NCBI GenBank assembly: GCA_900551645.1
Contig: URWP01000025.1
Span: forward strand, 1-19,994
Reading direction: 5' to 3'
Length of the DNA stretch: 19,994 nucleotides
Origin: an uncultured Bacteroides sp.
GTDB taxonomy: Bacteria > Bacteroidota > Bacteroidia > Bacteroidales > Bacteroidaceae
Shown here: piece by piece, positions 6,587 to 16,200 of the stretch
Layout of the letters: each line of letters begins with the position of its first letter
How positions within the stretch are numbered: position 1 is the stretch's first letter
Program-made: the position numbers and the translations under genes
The notes under the pieces: model-generated
What the model saw: only the letters and a program-made list of their open reading frames with translations
Told to the model about the DNA's origin: nothing
The model's database searches: none

Positions 6587-8131
6587 CTATCCTTGTGAGG
6601 CTTTCTTCATTTTAACCTCATACAAGTCGCTTCTGCGGTCTTTCAGGTTTCGTACACTACCGTATGTATGGAGTTCATTCAACAAATCCAAGTCTACGTC
6701 TGAAACAAGAATCATTTCTGTATTAGGAGTAGCTTCTGCGCGTTTTCCATCGGTTGGGAAAGCAAAATCGCAAGGAGTGAATACTCCGGATTGGGCATAT
6801 TGAATATCCATGTTGTGTACGCGTGGCAGATTTCCTACACTACCTGCAATGACTACAAAACATTCGTTTTCGATGGCTCGGGCATGGGCGCATACTTTTA
6901 CACGGCTATAAGCATTTTGGGTATCGGTAAGGAAAGGTACAAAAAGAATCTGCATTCCTTGGTCTGCCATGATACGTGACAGTTCGGGGAATTCTACATC
7001 GTAACATATCAGAACACCGATTTTGGCACAATCTGTCTCGAATGTCTGTAAGGATTTTCCACCGTTCAGTCCCCAACTCTTGATTTCATCGGGAGTGACA
7101 TGTATCTTTTCATACATTTCGTATGTACCGTCACGTCGGCAAAGGAATCCGATGTTGTATAGTCTTCCGTCTTCTTTGATGAGGGGCATACTACCCGTAA
7201 TGATGTTGATGTTGTAACTGATGGCCAGTTTGATGAAGCGTTCCTTGATTTCTTGGGTATAGGTAGCAAGTCCGCGGATAGCCTCTGACTCTCCTTGATT
7301 ATTGAAGTTTGCCATGAGGGGAGCATTGAAGTATTCTGGGAACAGTACAAAATCGCTCTTATAATCGGATACGGCATCAACAAAGAATTCCACTTGTTCG
7401 AACAGGTCATCCAGAGTTTTATATGTTCTCATCTGCCATTGCACCAGTCCGACACGGACCGTTGTTTTTGGAGAGACATATTCTTGTGTAGGCGGTTGGT
7501 AATAGATATTGTCCCATTGCAGCAGGCAAGCGTAATGTTTGGACTCTTCGTCGTTGGGCAGGTAGTTGCGCATTACTTTGCGGACATGGAAATCGTTGGA
7601 GAGCTGAAAGGTCAGTACGGGGTCGAAAATCTCTTTGCGGCGTACTTTGTCAATATATTCTTTGGGGCGCATAGAGTCTGCGTACTTGTGGTAGTTCGGA
7701 ATACGGCCTCCGAACATGATGGCCTTCAGATTCAATTTTTCACATAGCTCTTTCCTATATTCATACATACGGCGTGCCAGACGCAGCCCACGGTATTGAG
7801 GGTGTATGAATACTTCAATGCCATAAAGGATATTTCCTTTGGGGTTGTGGGTGTTGAAGGTTTCTTTACCAGTCACTTGGGCATAAGTATGGTCGTTCTT
7901 TACATCGTCATAGTTGACAATGATGGACAATGCGCACCCTACTATTTTCTCATCTACTACTGTGACGATTTGTCCTTCGGGGAAGATCTTTATCAGTTTT
8001 TCGATTTGTTTGTGTGTCCAGAACACATCACTCCCATCAGAATAGACACGCGTAAATGATTGAGCCAGTTGGTCATAGTCCTCAATCATCAGATTACGTA
8101 TCTGTACTTTGTTAATCTTCAGTGAATCCAT
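6587..8131 (-). CDS. GNAT acetyltransferase / carbon-nitrogen hydrolase fusion protein
   Basis: 514 residues in two domains. Residues about 9-190 are a GNAT acyltransferase with the acetyl-CoA loop in IHPQYRGLRLARRMYEY (about 109-125). Residues about 224-495 are a nitrilase-superfamily amidohydrolase with a complete Glu-Lys-Cys triad: Glu266 in LFPEYF, Lys342 in YEKIHV and Cys376 in VLICYDVEFPE. The architecture and length match the widespread two-domain family that includes Bacillus subtilis YhcX (about 513 residues), whose substrate is not established. No signal peptide, so cytoplasmic. It has its own transcription unit: a -7 box upstream at 8165-8158 and a hairpin terminator downstream. 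It may acylate an amine and hydrolyse an amide or nitrile, but pairing of the two activities is inference. Confidence 0.93.
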   Translation of the reverse strand: MDSLKINKVQIRNLMIEDYDQLAQSFTRVYSDGSDVFWTHKQIEKLIKIFPEGQIVTVVDEKIVGCALSIIVNYDDVKNDHTYAQVTGKETFNTHNPKGNILYGIEVFIHPQYRGLRLARRMYEYRKELCEKLNLKAIMFGGRIPNYHKYADSMRPKEYIDKVRRKEIFDPVLTFQLSNDFHVRKVMRNYLPNDEESKHYACLLQWDNIYYQPPTQEYVSPKTTVRVGLVQWQMRTYKTLDDLFEQVEFFVDAVSDYKSDFVLFPEYFNAPLMANFNNQGESEAIRGLATYTQEIKERFIKLAISYNINIITGSMPLIKEDGRLYNIGFLCRRDGTYEMYEKIHVTPDEIKSWGLNGGKSLQTFETDCAKIGVLICYDVEFPELSRIMADQGMQILFVPFLTDTQNAYSRVKVCAHARAIENECFVVIAGSVGNLPRVHNMDIQYAQSGVFTPCDFAFPTDGKRAEATPNTEMILVSDVDLDLLNELHTYGSVRNLKDRRSDLYEVKMKKASQG

Positions 8132-8157
8132 AAATATTTGTCTTTTAAAAAACGATG

Positions 8158-8165
8158 CAAAGGTA
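8158..8165 (-). promoter_or_regulatory. Possible -7 box (TACCTTTG) for the acetyltransferase-hydrolase gene
   Basis: On the minus strand TACCTTTG matches TAnnTTTG and lies 26 bp before the ATG at 8131. No TTTG was found at the expected -33 position. Confidence 0.45.
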
Positions 8166-8316
8166 AGTATAACTGAGGCTCCTTGTCCTTTTTATAGATA
8201 GAAAATATGATTATTCTGTAGGAATAAGGATATTTGGGAATATTACATATCTGTTTCGAAACTTTCTTTTTTATAGAAATTTGGATTTTGACATCCTTAG
8301 TTTTTAAAAAATATAT

Positions 8317-8356
8317 TATATTTGTTTTTATATATTAAAAAACAGCTGTATGTTTG
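8317..8356 (+). promoter_or_regulatory. Promoter region of the phosphoesterase-phospholipase gene
   Basis: Two matches to TAnnTTTG occur: TATATTTG at 8317-8324 and TATGTTTG at 8349-8356. The TTTG at the end of the first (8321-8324) lies 24 bp before the second, a little longer than the usual gap of about 19-21 bp, and could serve as its -33 element. The second box would place the transcript start some 30 bp before the ATG at 8392. Confidence 0.4.
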
Positions 8357-8391
8357 ACCTTGAATATGTTTTTACAAAAAATAATTGAAGT

Positions 8392-11109
8392 ATGAGAAAC
8401 TTATGGATTACATGGATAGCGTTATGTCTTGTTTTAACTGTACGTGCGCAGGAATTGCATTTTCGTGAAAATGGAACATTTAAAATTGTTCAATTCACAG
8501 ATACGCATATCTGTCCCATGAAAACTGAATCAGAGGTAGCTATAAACGTAATAAAATCTACAGTTGAGTCTGAAAATCCGGATGTTATTATATTAACAGG
8601 TGATGTGGTAACAGGAGAGCCGGCAGCGGAAGGATGGAAAAAAGTCTTGTCCACTTTGGAGGCAACTGGAGTTCCATATCTGTTGTTGAATGGAAATCAT
8701 GATACTGAACAAGATTTGTCATATAAGGAAATGACAGATCTTATTATATCATCTGAAAACTGTCTGAATCTTTCTAATAGTGAAGGAGAACTTGCGGATG
8801 TGGCTTTGGAAATCAAAGGAAGACAAGGTGAAACAGTAAGAGCTCTTCTTTATTGCATTGATTCACATTCGAACTCATTGTTGAGCCATGTAGGCGGATA
8901 TGCATGGATTAATTATGACCAGATAGCCTGGTACAGAGAGCAAAGCAACCGGTATAAAGCCAACAACGGAGGAGAACCATTACCCGCTTTGGCTTTTTTT
9001 CATATTCCTCTGGTAGAATATACAGAGGCATTCAATCGGAGAGAAGGAGCCTTTACCGGTATCAGACTTGAGAGTGAATGTCCTGCCGACATTAATAGTG
9101 GAATGTTTGGAGCAATGCTGGAACAAGGTGATGTAATGGGGGTCTTTGCCGGACATGATCATGATAATGATTATGTGGCTTCTTATAAAGGCATTTCGTT
9201 GGGCTATGGACGCTTTTCTGGAGGTAAGACCACTTACATCGACCTCCAGCCCGGAGCACGTGTCATTACTCTTTATGAAGGTAGAAAAGAATTTACCAGT
9301 TATATACGTCTTCAGGATGGTAGAATTATCGACAGGTTCTATAGCGATTCTCATCCGGAACGGGATATCACTTTTGCCGTTGTAGCTGATTTGCATTTTG
9401 ACTTGTTACCGGAATCTGACCAGTATTATCATGTACGTGCATTGAATAACTTGGAACATCGGTTTGTCTGGCCTGAAGAAACTCCCTGTTTTGAAGGAGA
9501 CACACTGAAGAAGTTGGAGTGTGTGGCTATTGCAGGTGATATTTTTGATAAGGCACTTGATGAAACTCATTATCTGTTTAAAGAACGGTATCATCAGGCA
9601 GGCACAGAAGACGACAAGAAAATCAAATTCCCTGTATTCCCGGGATTCGGGAACCACGACATCGATCCTGTATCGAAGAAACCTACCCAAAATCTGGCAG
9701 GACGCAAAATGAATCTGTCCTATATGGATTCTGTCTTGCAGGCTAGACTGGAGAAAGGGGAGATTCTGAATGTTGATCCGGAAAGTAGGGCTTATTCATG
9801 GAATATAGGTGATATACATTTTGTACAGATGCATACTTATGCTGGTGATGACCACTATTGTAAGGGGAACAGCCTGATATGGCTTGAAAAGGACTTGAAT
9901 TTCTATGCGGCAGGTGGTAATCCGGTAGTTTATATCCAACATTATGGGTTTGACAAATGGGCTATCAAATGGTGGCCGGAGGATAAGCGTAAAGCTTTGT
10001 TTGATTTGCTGGATAAATATAATGTAGTAGGTTTTTTTGTAGGACATACTCATGAACCATCTATAGAACATTATAGAGGATATCCTGTTTTCCAAGTTAA
10101 TAATGCCTGGCCGGACGAAGATGGAAACGGTTCGTTTGCGATAGCCAGAATAAGGGGAAATGATTTTGCTGTGGCTACTTGTCGGTGGACAGATGGTGAA
10201 GGTGATTATGAGATTGTCGGACCTTATCTTTTTTCGGAAGATAGAGCTGAAGAATGGATGAAAGAGGTAGATGGTGAAACGAGAATATGTAAACTTTCTA
10301 TTCCTGCCACTCACGACAGCGGAGCTCTGGAAGGAGGGAAACTGTTGCAGACACAGGATATATCTTTGGAGGAACAACTTAATATTGGTATCAGAGGGTT
10401 TGACATACGTCTGAAAGCCGAGGAAGGAAAGCTTCGTATTTATCATGGCACTGCTCGGCAGTCCGTTACTTGGAGTGAGGATGTATTACCACTGTTTCTG
10501 GATTTTTTGAAAAAGCATCCTTCTGAAACTTTGATTGTTTCTGTAAAATGTGAAGGAGGCAATAAGGATGCGTATAAGAAACTCTTGTCAAAATCAATAA
10601 GTACTTCTGAATACCAGAAATATTTTGTAGATAACTTCAGCAAGGACATTACGTTGGATGATTGTCGGGGAAAAATTCTGTTTATCCATCGGGATGAAGT
10701 GATGGAGAATTATCCCGGAGTATATTGTTACGGTTGGGAAGACAATGTGACTTGTCAGATGACATTCCGTGGAAGTAATGGAAAAGAAGCTGTTGTGTCT
10801 TTACAGGATGAATACCAGCACAGATATGCTGGAAAGGCACCTTATAAAATGGCGACAACCCTTAAGAATATGATGGCTGCTGCTGATGAAAAGGCGGATT
10901 CGGATAAATGGTTCATCAGTTTTGCGAGTGCTACAGCTTTTCCGGGAGATGGTCCAAAAGATTTTTCGGATAAGGTTAATCCGGGACTGGCTCATGAGAT
11001 TCAAGGAATCTGTAAAGGTTTCGGTATTGTACTGATGGATTTTGCTGGCACATCCGATGGACGAACATTGGTAAAGAGGCTGATTGAATCGAATTTCATG
11101 GAAGATTGA
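8392..11109 (+). CDS. Exported two-metallophosphoesterase plus PI-PLC fusion enzyme
   Basis: 905 residues. The signal peptide (1-20, ending VRAQ) predicts export. Domain 1 (about 28-310) is a calcineurin-like metallophosphoesterase with all metal motifs: Asp37-x-His39, Gly70-Asp71, GNHD 101-104, His204, GHDH 254-257. Domain 2 (about 325-600) is a second complete one: Asp333-x-His335, Gly382-Asp383, GNHD 420-423, His517, GHTH 551-554. Domain 3 (about 625-900) is a bacterial PI-specific phospholipase C X domain: SIPATHDSG with His641 and Asp642, GFDIR with Arg673, YHG with His685, then HPSETLIVSVK and Asp883. These correspond to His32, Asp33, Arg69, His82 and Asp274 of the Bacillus cereus enzyme. 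The phospholipase should cleave phosphatidylinositol or a glycosyl-PI; the two others should hydrolyse phosphoesters. It lies upstream of SusC/SusD, with its own promoter. Whether one polypeptide acts on one substrate in sequence is inference. Confidence 0.93.
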   Translation: MRNLWITWIALCLVLTVRAQELHFRENGTFKIVQFTDTHICPMKTESEVAINVIKSTVESENPDVIILTGDVVTGEPAAEGWKKVLSTLEATGVPYLLLNGNHDTEQDLSYKEMTDLIISSENCLNLSNSEGELADVALEIKGRQGETVRALLYCIDSHSNSLLSHVGGYAWINYDQIAWYREQSNRYKANNGGEPLPALAFFHIPLVEYTEAFNRREGAFTGIRLESECPADINSGMFGAMLEQGDVMGVFAGHDHDNDYVASYKGISLGYGRFSGGKTTYIDLQPGARVITLYEGRKEFTSYIRLQDGRIIDRFYSDSHPERDITFAVVADLHFDLLPESDQYYHVRALNNLEHRFVWPEETPCFEGDTLKKLECVAIAGDIFDKALDETHYLFKERYHQAGTEDDKKIKFPVFPGFGNHDIDPVSKKPTQNLAGRKMNLSYMDSVLQARLEKGEILNVDPESRAYSWNIGDIHFVQMHTYAGDDHYCKGNSLIWLEKDLNFYAAGGNPVVYIQHYGFDKWAIKWWPEDKRKALFDLLDKYNVVGFFVGHTHEPSIEHYRGYPVFQVNNAWPDEDGNGSFAIARIRGNDFAVATCRWTDGEGDYEIVGPYLFSEDRAEEWMKEVDGETRICKLSIPATHDSGALEGGKLLQTQDISLEEQLNIGIRGFDIRLKAEEGKLRIYHGTARQSVTWSEDVLPLFLDFLKKHPSETLIVSVKCEGGNKDAYKKLLSKSISTSEYQKYFVDNFSKDITLDDCRGKILFIHRDEVMENYPGVYCYGWEDNVTCQMTFRGSNGKEAVVSLQDEYQHRYAGKAPYKMATTLKNMMAAADEKADSDKWFISFASATAFPGDGPKDFSDKVNPGLAHEIQGICKGFGIVLMDFAGTSDGRTLVKRLIESNFMED

Positions 11110-11225
11110 CAGAACCTGCGTATGAATAAAGGATTCTTGAAATACTGTTGTAACAAGAAGAAGGTTAATTCATCATTTTGACCATAAGATAAACTATATC
11201 GATGTGTTTTATTCTTTTGGAAACA

Positions 11226-11256
11226 TTTGTTTTATGAAAGCATTTTTTTATATTTG
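11226..11256 (+). promoter_or_regulatory. Consensus Bacteroides promoter of the susC-susD unit
   Basis: A -33 TTTG (11226-11229) and a -7 TATATTTG (11249-11256) are separated by exactly 19 bp, the standard Bacteroides sigma-ABfr arrangement. Transcription would start near 11263, about 60 nt before the SusC-like start codon. This is the strongest promoter match in the window. Confidence 0.7.
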
Positions 11257-11321
11257 CAAAGTATTGTTTGCTTATGACAACATTCGTTAAGCCAATTCTA
11301 ACATTCTAATATATATTAAAG

Positions 11322-14300
11322 ATGAAGAAAAGATTTGTGAGTTTATTGGGACTTGCATCTGTATGCCTCTCTTTGTCGGCAACTACAGATGAAGGAGCTA
11401 TTGATTTAAGCTCGAACTACTCGGTTGCTCAGAACAAAACAGTCCGTGGTCGGATTGTCGACAAGAATGGAGATGCCATTATCGGTGCATCTATTGTTGT
11501 TAAAGGTACAACACGCGGAACAATTACTAACATTGATGGTGAATTTACTATTGATGTCAATAAGAATGAGAAACTGGTCGTTTCATACATTGGTTATGTA
11601 AGTCAGGAGATTACCCCGACAAATGGTGATTTGACTATCGTTTTGGAAGAAGATACCAAGGTATTGGATGAAGTTGTAGTACTTGGATATGGAGCCAATA
11701 CCCGTAAGCAGGACTTGTCTGCTTCTGTAGGCGTGTTGAACAATACTGAGGAATTGACGACACGTCCTGTCAGTTCAACGGAGAGTATGTTGCAGGGGCA
11801 GTTGGCTGGTGTAACTGTCCAGTCAAACGGTGGTGACCCGACTTCCACACCGTCTATTGTTATTCGTGGTCAAGGTTCACAGAATGGCGACAATGTGTTA
11901 TGGGTGGTAGATGGCGTACCGGGTGCTCCCATTGCTTCTATGAACGATATCGAATCTATTACTGTATTGAAGGATGCGGCTTCGGCAGCTATCTATGGAG
12001 CCCAGTCAGGTGCTGGTGGCGTTATTCTGGTAACTACGAAGAAGGCGAAGGAAGGTGCTCCTTCTGTAAGTTATGATGCTACTTTCGGTATACGTCAGGC
12101 TACCAATCTGCCGGTACCTTTGAATGCTGAGCAGGAGATAGAGATGCGTAAACTTTCGTATGCGAACGCTGGCTTTACACTTCCGCAAGGTTGGGATGTA
12201 ACCAAGAATCCTTGGATTGCCACCACCCGTACGGACTGGATGGATGAGATCTTCCGTACAGCCTTGTATCAGAGACATAATGTAGCGTTCAATGTCGGAA
12301 CCGAGAATTTTTCGAACAGGGTTTCTTTTGCATACGATAACGACGAGGGTACCCTTATCAATACGTTCAATAAGAACTTGTCGCTACGCTATAACGGTAA
12401 ATTCAAATTAAATAAGTGGGTTACTGTCAGTGAGGATTTTGTATGGAAGAATACTGAAAGTCAGACCAGCGATACAGAAAGTGCTTATACTGGAGCCATT
12501 CTTTCGGCTATTTATATGCCTGCCAGTGCTACTGTGTATAATCCGATAGACGGTACATATGGTGGTACAACGACTGAGGACCCGGATTATATAGCAAAAT
12601 ACGGTTCGAATTTTGCAGATATACATGGAGATGCTGTAAACCCTGTACGTACCTTGGAAGCGAATAATATTTTTAACCGGACCAGTGATGTATGGTCAAC
12701 TACCAGTCTGGAAATTGCCAATGTTATTCCGGGGCTTAAATTTGTCAGTCGTTTCACCTATAATTTGAAGAACAACAATTACAAGCTCTTCAGTCCTATC
12801 CGTGATGAAGTAGGCAAACCGGATTTGTCCAATTCACTTACGGAGAGTGCCTATCGAAGTGACAGCTGGAAAACAGAGAATACCTTGACCTATGACAATA
12901 CCTTTGGTAAACATACCATAGGTGGTTTATTCTCTACAACAGCCGACCACTTTACAACAAGGGGATTGGAAGTAGAGGGTAAAGATTTTCAGGATGAGAG
13001 TGAATATTTGCAATATTTGGCTTATGCAGGATCTCTTTCTGCTACCGATTATATGACGGGACCTGATGCAAATGTTTCATTGATTGCCCGTGCTGCTTAT
13101 TCATACGATGACCGTTATTTCGTTACGGCTTCTTGGCGTCGGGATTATGCCGGACGTTTGCCGAAAGCAAATAACTATGGTGATTTCCCTGCTGCTACAG
13201 CCGCATGGAAGATTTCTAACGAGGAATTCTTCCCAAAGAGTGATCTGATCAGCTTGCTGAAGATACGTGCATCATGGGGACGTGTAGGTAATTTGGGTTC
13301 TATCAATTATAATTACAGTTCGCCGTTGCTGGGTACTACATTCTGGACAGAACAGGCACAGTATGGAGTAATGTCCAACAAACTCTGGAACAACTTCGTT
13401 TATTATCAGACCGCTGTGAATCCGAACTTGACGTGGGAAACTTCTGAACAGACTGATATAGGTTTGGATATCGAGATGTTCAAAGAACGCTTGTCTATCC
13501 AATTGGACTATTTCGACAAGCGTACATTCAACCTGATTCAGACACAGACCATGGATTGGCCGAGTACCATCGGCGTAGATGCGATGCTTGTAAACCAAGG
13601 TGAGGTAAGAAACCGTGGTTTTGAAGCGCAAGTAAGTTGGAATGACCAGGTGAACAAGAATTTCTCTTATTTCCTGTCGGCAAACTTTTCTTACCTGAAG
13701 AACTGGGTGTCTGATATCGGTGTAAAGGATGAAGACGGTAATCCGGGTGTATGGACTGGTATAACAACTGAAGATGGTGTTACAGACGGAAGTTTCCGTA
13801 ATATTCCTTATGTGTATCAGACAGCTGAAGGCGAACCTTTGAATTCTTTTTATCTGATTCGTACAGATGGTATCTTCCAGAGTGATGAGGAGGCTGCCGC
13901 CTATGTAGACAAGAACGGCAACCGTATACAGCCTGATGCAAAAGCTGGAGATTTAAAATTTGTGGACTTCAATAAAGATGGTACGATTGATGATCAGGAC
14001 CGTCAATATTGTGGAAGTGCGACTCCTAAAACGACGTTTGCCTTGACTGGCGGTTTCACTTATAAGAAACTTTCTGTCAGTGCCATGTTCCAGGGAGTAG
14101 GTGGTGCACAGGCTCTGAATGTAGCGAAATACATGACTTTGAGTGATGTGGAAGGAAACTTCAATCGTGACAGCGAAATCCTGAATGCATGGAGTCCGAC
14201 AAATACTTCTTCCGATATCCCTCGATTGTCAAAAAATGACCCGAACAGTAACTTCAGTACACCGTCAGACTGGTATCTGGAGGATGCTTCTTACCTCCGA

Positions 14301-14516
14301 CTCAAAAATCTTACAGTATCGTATGATTTGACTGATATCTTACGCAAAATTTCACATCTGAAAGAAAGAAACAGCCGGATGTCTGTATATTTCAGTGGTG
14401 AAAACTTGTTTACAATAACCGGTTATTCAGGTATTGACCCTGAATGTGGTGGTTATGATACCATGAAATATCCGGTTTCAAGAGTCTTGTCTGTAGGATT
14501 TAAATTGACTTATTAA
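11322..14516 (+). CDS. SusC-like TonB-linked outer-membrane receptor
   Basis: 1064 residues, the usual size for SusC/RagA proteins. A signal peptide (about 1-20) is followed by a carboxypeptidase-D-regulatory-like domain (about 38-110: VRGRIVDKNGDAIIGASIVV to VVSYIGY), then the TonB-box-like DEVVVLGYG (116-124), then the plug (about 125-240) with VVDGVPG and SITVLKDAASAAIYG, ending VILVTTKK. The rest is the large beta-barrel, closing with LSVGFKLTY. It would import the released oligosaccharide or phospho-oligosaccharide across the outer membrane, driven by TonB. SusD follows 13 bp downstream, as is standard for the pair. The substrate is not readable from sequence; the neighbouring mannosidase and phosphoesterases suggest a phosphorylated mannose glycan. 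Confidence 0.96.
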   Translation: MKKRFVSLLGLASVCLSLSATTDEGAIDLSSNYSVAQNKTVRGRIVDKNGDAIIGASIVVKGTTRGTITNIDGEFTIDVNKNEKLVVSYIGYVSQEITPTNGDLTIVLEEDTKVLDEVVVLGYGANTRKQDLSASVGVLNNTEELTTRPVSSTESMLQGQLAGVTVQSNGGDPTSTPSIVIRGQGSQNGDNVLWVVDGVPGAPIASMNDIESITVLKDAASAAIYGAQSGAGGVILVTTKKAKEGAPSVSYDATFGIRQATNLPVPLNAEQEIEMRKLSYANAGFTLPQGWDVTKNPWIATTRTDWMDEIFRTALYQRHNVAFNVGTENFSNRVSFAYDNDEGTLINTFNKNLSLRYNGKFKLNKWVTVSEDFVWKNTESQTSDTESAYTGAILSAIYMPASATVYNPIDGTYGGTTTEDPDYIAKYGSNFADIHGDAVNPVRTLEANNIFNRTSDVWSTTSLEIANVIPGLKFVSRFTYNLKNNNYKLFSPIRDEVGKPDLSNSLTESAYRSDSWKTENTLTYDNTFGKHTIGGLFSTTADHFTTRGLEVEGKDFQDESEYLQYLAYAGSLSATDYMTGPDANVSLIARAAYSYDDRYFVTASWRRDYAGRLPKANNYGDFPAATAAWKISNEEFFPKSDLISLLKIRASWGRVGNLGSINYNYSSPLLGTTFWTEQAQYGVMSNKLWNNFVYYQTAVNPNLTWETSEQTDIGLDIEMFKERLSIQLDYFDKRTFNLIQTQTMDWPSTIGVDAMLVNQGEVRNRGFEAQVSWNDQVNKNFSYFLSANFSYLKNWVSDIGVKDEDGNPGVWTGITTEDGVTDGSFRNIPYVYQTAEGEPLNSFYLIRTDGIFQSDEEAAAYVDKNGNRIQPDAKAGDLKFVDFNKDGTIDDQDRQYCGSATPKTTFALTGGFTYKKLSVSAMFQGVGGAQALNVAKYMTLSDVEGNFNRDSEILNAWSPTNTSSDIPRLSKNDPNSNFSTPSDWYLEDASYLRLKNLTVSYDLTDILRKISHLKERNSRMSVYFSGENLFTITGYSGIDPECGGYDTMKYPVSRVLSVGFKLTY

Positions 14517-14529
14517 AATATAACAGTAG

Positions 14530-16167
14530 ATGAATATGAAAAAATACATATCAATAATTGCATTATCCGGACTTGTACTTAGTTCGTGCAGTGATTTCCT
14601 GGATGTACGGTCTGAGGGAAATCCCACTACCAATGCGTATTTTACCAATGACCAGCAGGCAATTGATGCTATTGACGGACTTTATGCTCCGATTCATCAG
14701 GAGAAGGGATTCGGACGTGAACTGTTTTGGGAACAAGGCGCTGCCTGTGACATCGTTTGGGGGCGTTCCAGAGGGTATAACACATTGGCTACCTTTGCCT
14801 ATACCGGCGATGAGAGTCCTATCAGTGGCGCTTTTGATATGTTCTATCAGAACATGTCTCGTTCCAACTGGATTATCAAACAGTTATTGAACAAAAAGAA
14901 AACGACTCAGCTTACCGATATAGAAACCAGAAGTCTGGGAGAAGCATATTTCATGAGAGGTATGGCTCACTTCTGGATAGCTTATCGTTATGGAACGAAC
15001 GAGCAGGGCGTTCCATTTGTGCGATATGAAGATTTTGAAGGCGATTATGACAATTCGATTCCTCCACAGCTGGCTTCAGTAACTGATAATTATCAGGCTA
15101 TCATTGACGATATGGATGAGGCCATTTCATATCTTCCAAAATTTGAAGAATATTCAGATGATGATAAAGGTAGAGCTCATAAAGCGGCTGCCGTAGCTTA
15201 TAAAGCAAAAGTTTATGCTTATTGGGCTACATGGGATGAAGGAAAATGGAATGATGTTATTGAGATGGTGAATGAACTGGAGAATACGTATGGGCGTGAT
15301 TTGGCTCCGACTTTTGCTGAAGTCTTTTCTTCTGATTTTGCTGATTTCTGGAATGCGGAATATATCTGGTCCATTCCTTCAAATGGAGGTTCTACAGGTG
15401 GTGGTGTAGAGTTCCCGGGTATTGTTCTCGAAAATAAAGGTTGGGGTATCTACAACGGATGGGGACAAATCAAACCATCTTATGACATTTATGAAGAAAT
15501 GGCCAAGGATGGAGCCGGTAACGACCGTCTGGTACGTTCTATTCTGGAATACAATCAGGAGTTTGAGTTCTTCGGTGAAACACGCAAGTTCTTTTCTGTA
15601 TCTGATCTGGAGGCTGGTTTCCAGATCAATAAGTACATGGATCCGTTCAAACATAAAGATGCTACCAATGAAGGATATGTCAATACCAATGGTGACTGGC
15701 CTACGGCACGTATCAATTTCCCGTTAATCCGTTTTGCAGAAATGCTGTTGTTCCGGGCCGAAGCTTATCTGATGACAGGTAAGCCGGAACTGGCTAAAGC
15801 CGATTTGAACAGAATCCGTGTCCGTTCTAACTTGCAGCCGTTGGAAGGAACTCCTACTATGAAGGACCTGTATCATGAGCGTCGTTGCGAGTTGGCATTC
15901 GAATATACGGATCATTTGTTTGACTTGAAGCGTTGGCACCGTTCCAGCAATGCAGAGATAAAGGAACTGGCTGAGAAAGAATTGAATTCTCATCCACGTG
16001 TACGTATCTATGATGACCGTGCAAATCCTGAATCAGCATTCGTTATCGGTGATTATGAAGATTATAAGGAAAAGAGAACCTATGAAGACTATATGATGGT
16101 ATTTCCTTATCCGTCTAATCAGATTACGAAATCGAACGGTAAACTGAAGCAAAATAAGGGCTATTGA
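14530..16167 (+). CDS. SusD/RagB-like surface glycan-binding lipoprotein
   Basis: 545 residues, typical for SusD. The type II signal peptide ends LSSC with Cys20; the alternative ATG at 14536 would shorten it by two residues. The N-terminal SDFLDV motif follows the lipidated Cys, as in most SusD proteins. A helical TPR-like region follows (LGEAYFMRGMAHFWIAYRYG; AHKAAAVAYKAKVYAYWATWD). The C-terminal half has LIRFAEMLLFRAEAYLMTGK and the ERRCELAFEYTDHLFDLKRW signature of RagB/SusD. It should sit on the cell surface as the lid of the SusC pore and capture the glycan. It is probably co-transcribed with susC, and a strong terminator begins 33 bp after its stop. Confidence 0.96.
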   Translation: MNMKKYISIIALSGLVLSSCSDFLDVRSEGNPTTNAYFTNDQQAIDAIDGLYAPIHQEKGFGRELFWEQGAACDIVWGRSRGYNTLATFAYTGDESPISGAFDMFYQNMSRSNWIIKQLLNKKKTTQLTDIETRSLGEAYFMRGMAHFWIAYRYGTNEQGVPFVRYEDFEGDYDNSIPPQLASVTDNYQAIIDDMDEAISYLPKFEEYSDDDKGRAHKAAAVAYKAKVYAYWATWDEGKWNDVIEMVNELENTYGRDLAPTFAEVFSSDFADFWNAEYIWSIPSNGGSTGGGVEFPGIVLENKGWGIYNGWGQIKPSYDIYEEMAKDGAGNDRLVRSILEYNQEFEFFGETRKFFSVSDLEAGFQINKYMDPFKHKDATNEGYVNTNGDWPTARINFPLIRFAEMLLFRAEAYLMTGKPELAKADLNRIRVRSNLQPLEGTPTMKDLYHERRCELAFEYTDHLFDLKRWHRSSNAEIKELAEKELNSHPRVRIYDDRANPESAFVIGDYEDYKEKRTYEDYMMVFPYPSNQITKSNGKLKQNKGY

Positions 16168-16200
16168 TAGTTAATATTCTTTCATAAATTCTTATATTTG

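Larger units (their letters stand above)
8132..8391. other. AT-rich divergent intergenic region
   Basis: 260 bp between the minus-strand acetyltransferase-hydrolase gene and the plus-strand phosphoesterase-phospholipase gene. It contains a minus-strand -7 match near 8158-8165 and two plus-strand -7 matches (8317-8324, 8349-8356). It is very AT-rich around 8295-8345, which may help promoter opening. No small gene or stable hairpin was found. Confidence 0.6.

Noticed and set aside
9155..9177. Repetitive ATG/GAT-rich run resembling a microsatellite
   Set aside because: It encodes the GHDHDND metal-binding motif of the first metallophosphoesterase domain, so the repetition reflects His/Asp codons.
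9643..9654. GATTCGGG, a partial match to the start of the 35-bp element
   Set aside because: Only eight bases match, it lies inside coding sequence, and no CTGTA/TACAG pair follows.
9796..10446. Minus-strand open frame of 216 codons
   Set aside because: Lies entirely opposite the second metallophosphoesterase and PI-PLC domains; its sequence lacks family motifs, whereas the plus strand has complete catalytic motifs.
11140..11162. Inverted repeat TTCTTG/CAAGAA after the phosphoesterase-phospholipase gene
   Set aside because: Six AT-rich base pairs, a long loop and no T tract; too weak to call a terminator.
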